From Turbatrix aceti (lineage: Eukaryota > Nematoda > Chromadorea > Rhabditida > Panagrolaimidae): 64,000 bases of DNA. This document shows positions 55,805-64,000 of this stretch, in pieces. Under the pieces are notes generated by a model. That model ran no database searches, was not told where the DNA came from, and worked only from the letters and a program-made list of their open reading frames with translations. The stretch lies in NCBI GenBank assembly GCA_963969345.1, contig OZ017766.1, positions 4,092,001 through 4,156,000 on the forward strand, read 5' to 3'. The stretch's first letter is position 1, and every line of letters starts with the position of its first letter. Both the position numbers and the translations under genes were made by a program.

Positions 55805-58800
55805 CACCGCGCGGATTTATCGGGCCTCAAACTGATCGCAGCATGATACCCATCTCAGGAGCCCGAATGAAACCGCTTTCATTTCTTGGTGACCAAAAAT
55901 ACCCCGGATTTGCGCGGATTAGCTCATTATCGTTCTGCAAGACGCAAAGACGCAACTGAAACCTCCAAAACCCCAAAAATAGTTCCATTCTGCGCGCCAG
56001 GAACGCAGCAGAAGGAAAAAGCCTCCCCGAGTGACCTCTGGGAAGGCGGCGGTGGTGGAGGCACGCCACCCCATCGGCCAGGAACAAAGACGAAACAAAA
56101 TATTGCGGGCGCCCGTGTCAAGGCCAGACGTCGGCGTCTGTGCCACCGCCCGCCCGGCAACGAATGAATGACTCGTGCCGTGAGATGTTTTTTGCAACAC
56201 CTCGCCGAAGATGGTCTCCAAAAACGCGCGGAAGAGAAAAAAAGACGACGCATAGCGTCATAAACAGGGACAAATCAATTTTTGCTATTTCAGACAAAAA
56301 AAATCTGGCAGTTTATTCAGAGATTGACTGATCGCGTCAGCATTTGAGCACTCAATAAGGATTCATTCAACGATTCGAAAAAGCAGTAATTTCATAACGA
56401 CGAACCTTTTTTTACTGCGCCAGCGAACAGCATCAAAAACACCCCAAAAAAGTGTGGACGACGTGAAAAGCAATCCGGAGAGCAAAAATTGCTGTGAAAG
56501 AGATCCTCGCGATCGTATGGATGTCATTCACACCGCTACTACGTAGAGTACATCCAACAAAAATTAAAAAAAAATATGGCTCAGACAGTATCAAATCGTA
56601 CAAAACTTGGGGGTAAACGTGAATTACAAAAAAAAGGCAATCTGAACCCTTGCAGAAAAGAGCAAACAGTCCCTCGAGTCCATGTCCAAGGATAAGTGGC
56701 CTCGCCTCCTCCTCGCCCAGGGTGGGTCAGTCAGCGATGATCGCGACGACCAAGACGCTGACCACGGATGCGATGCACGTGGAGGAGGCTGCGAGGCGAA
56801 CGCGGCTGTGGGCAAACAACGGACACATACATCCACGCGTGCGCGGAATTGCATTCATTCATTCGCTCGCGTTTGGCGCCCCCCACGCGGGCTGAGGTGC
56901 GACGGTCGCTTGAGGTGAGTGGACGCGCGAGATTGCCCGCCTCGGGTCTTGGTTAGTTGACTCGAGCAACCAGAGCTCGCTCGACTCGACTCGGAACACA
57001 GTCCGTGTGTCTGCGTCTTTCCAAACAAACTTGATCCTCTTCCATCCTTGAAGTTAAACATTCTCAATGGAATTCGTTCCATTATGAAAACTTGAAAAGC
57101 AGACAAACGGGTCAAATCCGTTTCGGCGTTTTGGTACCTGCCTAAACCCACCGAAAAAAAAAATTGTGCCACCGATTAAAAAATCACAGAAGGCAAGAGG
57201 AGTGATGCACTCTACCCACAGCCACAAAACGATCACATGTGACGTGACAGTCGCCTTGGAGAACATCAAAGTTGTCTACTTCCTCCGTCATAGACGACGC
57301 ATGGTTGGCGATGCCTTGCCTTCCAACTAGTCACTCAACCAGCAAACCACCGAGTTAATCCGCTAATTTACACGCATTCCACCCAAAAAAGTAGCAGTGA
57401 GGTTTCCAGAGCGCCAGAAAGACATTGCGTCACCGCATTCCCAAAATAATTGCGTGATCCAAAAAACAAGATATCAGCAAAACAAAAAGTTGTATTGCAA
57501 CTAAAAAAACTGCCGTCGGCCAATTTGACACTTTTTATCGAAAACGAACAAGTCAGCAGCAGCGGGCTCCGCTGAAGACACCGTTCAGGCGGCTTTTCGC
57601 GCGGTAAAGCAGCACTCGACAAATGAGAAAAACACAAAAACCCTCAAAAGTACGTTTTAATGATCACCGCTGAAATCGGGAGCGTCGAAGAAGACGAGTC
57701 AGGCAGGGGAGGCAGCATAAGACCGAGGGATGTCAGGCGACGCACGCGACGACGTGAACGTCCATCAAAAACAGCCAGCGCTCGGTCGGATCGAATACAT
57801 CTCGCCTGACGAAATCAAATACATATCTCCAAATCTGTTTTGAATACAAAAAAAAATCGTTCCTGGAAAATGAGCACTGGCTTTTTCGAGCCTGGCGAGC
57901 CTCCAAAAATTGATGAAAGTTGACACAACAGAGGAGGTCAGTTGGCAGCGTGACAATGAATTCACTCAACCGTTTTCCGGTCAACAGACAAAGCGACGTG
58001 GATAGGATAGGCGGAGCATGCCCGTGTATGGAGTGCAATCCGCAACAACAATCAGAGGAGAGGAAAAGTGATTCAATTTGATTTGCCCCAACATGCAGCA
58101 AAAAATCGAAAAAAAAAAGCAAGCTGGCCGATGAACGTGTGACAGAGGGACGACGATCGATGCGCAGGTGTCAGAGGCGTCTAAAAGTGACACAAGCGGT
58201 CATTTTTGTGTCGTTTCCATAACCTCAAGGACCAAAAACAGGCCATGACTTTCGCGCGCAGGGAGCTATTTGATACTCTCACCCATGACACCACCGCCGA
58301 TTCTAAAGCTGGGAACGGTTGAGGCAATCTAGCTGCAACTGCAGCGCGGAGCACAATGGAAATTAAACCGATATTGGATCATCGAGATTTTTTAAACTCC
58401 TTGCACCGCGACAGTGGCTTGGTGTATCCCGAACCGGGGATCCGAAAAATCTTTGAAATGGATCACACGGCCTTAAAACTCGGTTTTCGTCGCTTTCAGG
58501 GCACAAAAATCACGATCCGTATTTCAAAAACCAAAATTAAAGAAAAAAAGCAGCAGGGGAAAAGGAAGACACCGTAATTGAAATCACACCATATTCATCG
58601 AATGCGACGTTTCTGGGAAGCAGGAAGCCCAGAAGCAGTCCGACAGCGATGATCCGGTGTGGCGAGGTGTCATGAGCGATTTGTCTCATGCGAGCAAGCA
58701 AAAACACTACTTTTTGCATGCGGATTAGCAGGTAGCGATGTCGATTAGAAAACAAGAAAGATCATTTCCTGATTTGCGGCGCAGTGAAGCTCTGGAGAGG

Positions 58801-59773
58801 GCCATAAAAAAAAGAAAGGAGCGACAATGTACCACCAAGAGTCCATGCATGATTGACGACGACGGCTGACAGGAACCGGAACAGACTCATTTGGTCAAAG
58901 CAAATGAACAAGCTGCGCGCAGTGGTCATGCGGGCTCCTGGCTGGTCTCGAGTGGTCGAGCCAGGTTGCAGCCACTTGAATCGAGGCAAGCACGACCACA
59001 TATCAAGTTCTACGCTTGTCAGGAGCGGACGACGACTTCCGGAGGAGAGGACGCAAAAAACAAAGCAAGCGCCTCCTGCGAAGACACCAGAACAGAAGCT
59101 CTGTGTGTTTGTGTGCCCGTGCTCTTAGCCGCTGCGTGAGATCGGTGTCTCCAAATCTGATGGAAGCATCCTACTCCGCCTGTTTGTTCTCCGTCGAACA
59201 ATGCCCGGATGGGTTTGCTGCAACAAGAGCCTTCGCACATTTGCCCACCGCCACGCAAGTGTACACGAACCATCCGGACTCGTCCAAGTGTTGACCGGGG
59301 TATTCAAAAAAGTCGACCGGTACCGGGATCCAAGTCAGAAGCAGTAAAGGTGAGCCCGAATTAGCCTGCCTGCTGTGATACTTACCCTGCACCCCGTCCA
59401 AGTTTGTGCATGCACAACTCCTCACTTCAGACGCGGTGTGTTTTCGAGACACTTTTTAGAAGTCCCAATTACCCGTACTTAGGCGGTTGTTTTCGTGCAA
59501 GTGACTTCAGGGGGGAAAGGTAAGTCCTAAGTCCTCTCGATTTTGCCAGAAGTAAGTCTCTTAAGCCAGGCAGCCAACCGGTTCTCGGAGCACAGCCAGG
59601 GGAAGGTCATCCGATTGCAAAAACAAAGACAGCAGGCTACGCACGAGGGGTCTCTCGCGCACCGCGCAACAACAAGAAAAAATTGTGGGGGTCAAAAAAG
59701 CTTCAAAAAAGATTTTTGTGACACAAAAAAAAGTGATTGCCTGAATTTAAAAAAATGGAAATCAGAAACTTAC

Positions 59774-59848
59774 TGTGTTGAAAACGAGTGGCATGGTGAC
59801 GACGCCCGAAGGCGTGGATCGGCGAATCGACGGCGACGCTGCTGCCAT
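59774..59848 (-). other. Candidate first coding exon of an unresolved minus-strand gene
   Basis: On the minus strand a GGCATTTTCAG acceptor is followed seven bases later by ATG, 25 open codons (MAAASPSIRRSTPSGVVT, then MPLVFNT) and a perfect GTAAGT donor in phase 0. The next exon was not identified. An AAATTCAG acceptor just downstream opens a 70-codon frame of unclear quality. Confidence 0.35.
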
Positions 59849-59991
59849 TGCGCGCCTGAAAATGCCGGAATGTGGGTGAATTAGTCATTAGCCAAATAAG
59901 GCACGGCGCGCCGAGTTGAAACTACACGAGACACGTGCAGAATCCGGGTCACGCCACAGGAAGCACCTCGACTCTAACAAAACGTCGGTAA

Positions 59992-60267
59992 CTTGCGCGT
60001 ATTTCATTTCATTACTTTTTGTACTCCGAGTTTTTTTCCGCTCTCTGGAAGGAGAACAAAATTAGGGATAAATGGACTGAAATTAGACCGTCGTACGAAT
60101 ACATGAAGGCTGATCAGTTACAAATTATTGCACGCCGCGAGCCCCTGGGTTTTTTTAATTGCATCAACGCCAAGTTTTCCACTGAATGTGAATCCGATGA
60201 CCATTGTCCGAAGAAGGAAGCAAGAAATGAATCCGGGGAAGAAACACTGACTGATAAAAAAAGATGA
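59992..60267 (+). CDS. Candidate orphan ORF (terminal exon?)
   Basis: An open frame of 91 codons with protein-like content (LWKENKIRDKWTEIRPSYEY, CESDDHCPKKEARNES) ending TGA at 60267, with AATAAA at 60377-60382. There is no good start codon until ATG 60103, and no clear acceptor. Unrecognised. Confidence 0.2.
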   Translation, partial: LARISFHYFLYSEFFSALWKENKIRDKWTEIRPSYEYMKADQLQIIARREPLGFFNCINAKFSTECESDDHCPKKEARNESGEETLTDKKR

Positions 60268-62830
60268 GCCTGCCACGCCCGGGCAGATGACCTCGACACC
60301 TAGAAGGCAGGTCGGACTGATGTGAGTCAGACGACCCTAATCAGAATTTCAAGGGCTGGCTTGAATTTCAATTCCAAATAAAGATAAATTCTTCAAAATA
60401 GTGCAGCACGCAAAACACGATGACAGGAAGTAAAATAAAAATAATGTTCTCCTAACTTTTTTACGATAGATACGCGTATACGCCTGCCGGTATCTCCGGG
60501 GTCCATAAAACGAAAAAGATGCAAAAAACAGTTCAAACGCCCTTCGCTTGTTTTGCAAAAGGCGATGGATAAATAAATCGGATAACAGAGATACTCCGCG
60601 CTTCGGAGGGCCCCTGTATCCGCTCTAAAAATGGCGGTGGGGGGAAGAAACAAGAACGAACGCAGCGGTATCAATGTCACGACCGACCGAGGATGATGAC
60701 GGCAAGGGGAAGAAAACAACGGAAAGGATCCTGATCGACAGATGGACGCCGCTCGAGGCGAGATTTGCAATCCCCCTGGGTCGGAGAATCCTGTAAACTG
60801 GTTTGCAGGGCCGCCGTTCGAAACAGAAATCAGGCTCGCAGGCATCGGGCAACGCGGTTCCTCTGCACCGCGCATCTATCTACTCAGCCACTCGGCAATA
60901 CGATCGCGGACGGAATCCATCAATTTAATCAAAATATTTTTTTGATGAAAAAAAGAGGAAATGAAACATGATATTAGACCGGTGCACTGCTTTTTCCTCA
61001 AAGTACCTAAAAAAAGGTACGTATGCAATGTGCTTTTTTTCTTAATCAATTTTTGTGCGGCAACTTGATTAGTGGACGTGAAATACGGTTAGCCGTCCAT
61101 CAACAAACGCAAGTTGACAGCAAACCTGTTATGCGGTCGACCGCCCAGATAACATGGAAATTGCAAGAATTTCCGAGATCTTCAAAAACCGGGTGAGGGC
61201 ATGGTTCAGGGACCACGAGAAAGTCGGTGCCCTGAGGATCATCCAAAAATTACGCGACACGAGAAAACAGAAGAAAACAGCATCGGAGAAACTATCATTT
61301 ACCAGGTTCACAAAAGTACCCATGTTACCCGTGTTTTTGGAATTTTATGCCCGCAGCAGTTGGGTCGCTTTCCCCCGGTGAGGAGAGGAGTGCGCGCCAC
61401 TGGGCGGGCTGCCAGCTCGGTGACAGGCATGGGTCGAGCGAGATGAGATGGCGGCAATCGATCTGCCACCCTCTCCTGCGCGACTCCTACCTGTCCTCAT
61501 GCGTGCCGGCGGTCAGCAGGACAATTACCCACCGCCGCCGCCGCCGCTGCCCTCGCTCGATGACAAAAGCACTTTCCTCTTCGATCCTGGATGAACTGAC
61601 ACAGGAGACACGGCTCAGTGGCTGCGAACGAGGACTGTCGGGTCGGGTCACCTGAACGCTCGGGAACCATTGCAGGTTAAATCCAACGCCCCGGAGTGAA
61701 TCAGAGGGAAAACAACGTCCCCGTGCCCCCAAGACACATCTCGAACGCCAAACGCATCAATTCAGGCAAAAGCAAACAAATCAAGACGTGTTTGAGGCCA
61801 TAAAAGGGAAAAGGGGACGTGGGAAGTGTGAGCGGCGATCCGAGACGAAGCGGGCGATGATTCACGGGCCTTAAACCCGGCCAAAGCCAACCAAACACGT
61901 CCAGGTCATGCGAGAAAACTCTCATGTGAGCAAACGCAAACAATCGCGCAAAGCAGAGCGAAATTCACGCCAACTCAAGGCATAGCATAAAATTTTGCTC
62001 AGGCAAACTTGCAAAAGGCCCGATAACGACAAAATAGCATTTTATCCAAATTAATTGGTTTCACACCCAGTACAGCCACCGAAAAAATTATTGTTGCGAT
62101 TTCTCCCACGATCAGTTTGCTACGAAGGGGCATAAAATAGTCAGATGATGGCCACAGCGTGAGTCAGCGATAAACCTCGAAAGGAGACGCGCGAGACGTC
62201 CTTGAGCACTACTCGGGCAGGCAGCGAGGCAGAGAGAGGGGCACGTGGTCGGACACCTGCCGGGATCCGAGCCGGCAAGCCCGGGGTGATCCTTCCGGAC
62301 GATAAAATTCAAGGAAGTGCCTGGGTGGAATCAAAAAAACGCAGAACAAGTTGCAAATTGCGCAACAACTAAAACAAAGATCCAGAAAACCCAAATCCAG
62401 GCCCATGCCCAACCGGACCGGCTCTGGACGCGGTACTCAGGCCGAGCCGTGAAGATGTGAGGTTAAACAGCACCCTGCATGCATGCCGGGCAGGATGGGC
62501 AATTATCGTCTTCTGCCAACCTTCTGCGCGGGCGCGCAACTCAGTCAGTCAGGAGAACCTGTTTCACGGCCGCCGCTGAGGACAAGCGCAAATTATCCCT
62601 CTCCGGCTATCGTTGTACCGAGCGTCCTTGACAGAGCCGCCGAAAATATGACAACAAATCCGCGGCTAAGGCAGATGTCTGCAAAGCGATTAATTACAAC
62701 TTTTGTCACCCCCTGAAGACAGAATGGAATGAATCCTCATCCAAGTTACATTCTTTGGATTTGAATATCCTCCGCTAACGTATTAGAAATCAAAGATTGC
62801 ACTTCAGTTGTTTTATGTCCTCATAAATCA

Positions 62831-63073
62831 TGACACCCTCATTGGTATTCATTCCAAGATAAACAATTCATTTCGGCCACTATCTCGGTCGAAACCGCCG
62901 TATTCGCTTCTCTTTGTTCTGCATTCGCGTATCTTACCTATTTTGCCCAAACGGAATCCAAGGTTGCACCTAACCGAGCTTCCATCTCGTTTGGAACGAC
63001 TCAATCTGTTGAAATCACAAAATTCATACCAGGTGCTCCGGAGCAGAGTTACTTCAGTGGCACGCCGAAGTAA
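62831..63073 (+). CDS. Candidate terminal exon with a membrane segment
   Basis: A frame open from 62831 to TAA at 63071-63073 reads with good codon balance: FISATISVETAVFASLCSAF forms one hydrophobic helix, followed by a polar tail (VAPNRASISFGTTQSVEITK) ending SYFSGTPK. AATAAA follows at 63140-63145, converging on the poly(A) signal of the minus-strand gene at 63182. No start codon or clear acceptor is visible, so the 5' part must lie upstream or the frame is fortuitous. A competing frame (62808-63137) reads less like protein. A GTAAGT overlaps the stop. Confidence 0.3.
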
Positions 63074-63181
63074 GTTTTTGTATACTGCTAGGCTCTTTAT
63101 CATTCACATCTTTGTCGGAAAGTTGATTTTTATGTAACCAATAAAAATGAACATCAAATTAAGCAAATGAAATAAGCTTTA

Positions 63182-63587
63182 TTATCCTTTGTAATCATTT
63201 AATTCTCCTTTGTAATCTTTTACCATTGCGTCCACGAAGTGTTCTGCAATCGTAATAAATGAACTGTGTTCCATGCAGACCTGTTCTGCCACCGTAGACA
63301 ACCGAGACCATGTGACACAAAAAATAAACACAAAAATACCCATGAAACAGACTGCAAGTGCGAAAACAGTAATTACAAATGGTTTGTCACCTAAAAAATA
63401 ATTTTAATATTTTTGAGTAAAAATCTGATGAAAACGTACGATAAATTGGTCCATCGTGTTGAAAAAAGGGTTTCTTTGGCGGATCCGAAGAAGTCTCATT
63501 CGAAGGATGGGTGTCGCGAGTCTCATTCGAAGGATGGGAATCACCTTGATCATCTTGATCTGGAGATGAAGTTTTGTCCGACGACAT
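63182..63587 (-). CDS. Orphan small single-pass membrane protein
   Basis: Exons 63587-63440 and 63390-63182 join through GTACGT...TTTTTTAG in matching phase and give 118 residues. The N-terminal ~45 residues are polar and acidic, with two copies of THPSNET/SHPSNET-type units and a PPKKP turn. One hydrophobic helix follows (KPFVITVFALAVCFMGIFVF, then IFCVTW), then a ~40-residue tail ending KDYKGELNDYKG with a near-repeat. AATAAA overlaps the stop (63183-63178). I recognise no family. The exon pair, clean phase and poly(A) signal argue for a real gene. Its codons are more A/T-ending than those of the other genes here. It is divergent from the gene at 63817. Confidence 0.6.
63500..63540 (-). repeat. 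Short direct repeat in the orphan membrane protein
   Basis: TCTCATTCGAAGGATGGG-type units occur twice, 30 bp apart, encoding the repeated HPSNET heptads (CAT CCT TCG AAT GAG ACT on the minus strand). Confidence 0.7.
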
Positions 63588-63816
63588 GCTTGACGACAAT
63601 TGAATGGCAACCGACCTGGCAAGTTATGGAATTACATTAATCGCTGTAATGCTAATTTTTTGGAAAAATGTAAAAAAATTGAATTTCGGATCTCGCGGAG
63701 ATGGGGCACGCGCCGGCTATGCCAGGGCTCTCACCGCGAAACTTTTGAATCTTGTTTTTTGAAGTTGAGTTATTTTTTCCGTTTCCTCTGTTTTACTTTA
63801 TACTTTGTGAATCCGG

Positions 63817-64000
63817 ATGTCCCTGTCAAAGAGCGACATTGCCTTCGGGCAGATCTTCCCGCGAGGCACTTCCTACCAAAGCGAGCATGATACGATGGAA
63901 ACGAAGGTGAGTGCAGGCATGCGCATTTTGTTTTACCAAAGCGTTTTTATTACCCGTTCAGAAACTCGCGGAAGGCTTCACGTGCAAGATCGACCGGACT
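63817..64000 (+). CDS. Unrecognised gene, first two exons (partial)
   Basis: Exon 1 is 63817-63906 (MSLSKSDIAFGQIFPRG, then TSYQSEHDTMETK) and ends at a GTGAGT donor. Exon 2 starts at 63962 after CCCGTTCAG in phase 0 (KLAEGFTCKIDRT) and leaves the window. ATG 63895 in the same frame is a shorter alternative. Too little is visible to name a family. The start lies 229 bp from the divergent orphan membrane-protein gene. Confidence 0.55.
   Translation, partial: MSLSKSDIAFGQIFPRGTSYQSEHDTMETKVSAGMRILFYQSVFITRSETRGRLHVQDRPD

Larger units (their letters stand above)
55805..62800. other. Long region without a supported gene
   Basis: About 7 kb of moderate GC with many A-runs. Open frames appear on both strands without family motifs. 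It includes a (CCG)n patch near 61530-61545, two TGAGTCA sites (60323, 62160) and the two candidate exons listed separately. Large introns of an unseen minus-strand gene, or the promoter of the flanking genes, would both fit. Confidence 0.35.

Noticed and set aside
1..64000. CRISPR array, rRNA or bacterial contamination
   Set aside because: No regularly spaced repeats, no rRNA-like sequence, and every recognised gene is intron-bearing and nematode-like, apart from the intronless SLC7 coding exon and the retrotransposon.

Overview
The window is nuclear DNA of a nematode. The evidence is a tandem pair of Srh-type chemoreceptors, orthologues of vhp-1, ltd-1, dnj-20, gna-1 and lin-9, introns of about 45-60 bp ending in TTTTCAG, and start codons placed directly behind TTTCAG acceptors, as expected for spliced-leader trans-splicing. 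The intergenic regions are long and only moderately packed, and the coding regions prefer C/G-ending codons. This fits a free-living chromadorean, but I cannot name the species.

Layout. 0-6 kb: 5' end of a cytochrome P450 (-) and an arrestin-domain protein (+). 6-12.4 kb: a short LIN-9 C-terminal gene (-), an SLC7 amino-acid transporter (+), glucosamine-6-phosphate N-acetyltransferase (-) and a DOMON protein (+). 12.6-30 kb: two tandem P-glycoprotein-related genes. The first is a full ABCB transporter with a long acidic N-terminus. The second keeps both membrane domains and has no nucleotide-binding domain. Between them lies a nearly fresh 5'-truncated RTE retrotransposon, and a 1.56-kb fold-back Tc1/mariner-type element sits in intron 1 of the second gene. 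30-43.3 kb: a vhp-1-type MAP-kinase phosphatase. Its upstream region and 6-kb intron are rich in AP-1 and CRE sites, and the intron holds an in-frame cassette exon. 44-49.7 kb: a proteostasis block. A DNAJB11 gene is followed by a zinc-finger UBP deubiquitinase in an apparent operon (-). DNAJB11 is head-to-head with the glucosidase II beta subunit (+). 49.7-55.4 kb: two chemoreceptors and LTD-1 (-). 55.4-62.8 kb: mostly unexplained sequence with a few candidate exons. 62.8-64 kb: an orphan single-pass membrane protein (-) and the first two exons of an unrecognised gene (+).

How the genes relate. The two ABC genes share three intron positions and phases, so the NBD-less gene is a duplicated relative rather than an unrelated membrane protein. 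DNAJB11 and glucosidase II beta both act on glycoprotein folding in the ER lumen and share 256 bp of promoter. The phosphatase is surrounded by sites for the bZIP factors that its own MAPK substrates activate, which suggests negative feedback. Exon boundaries come from reading splice signals and phase by eye, and none was tested against transcripts.
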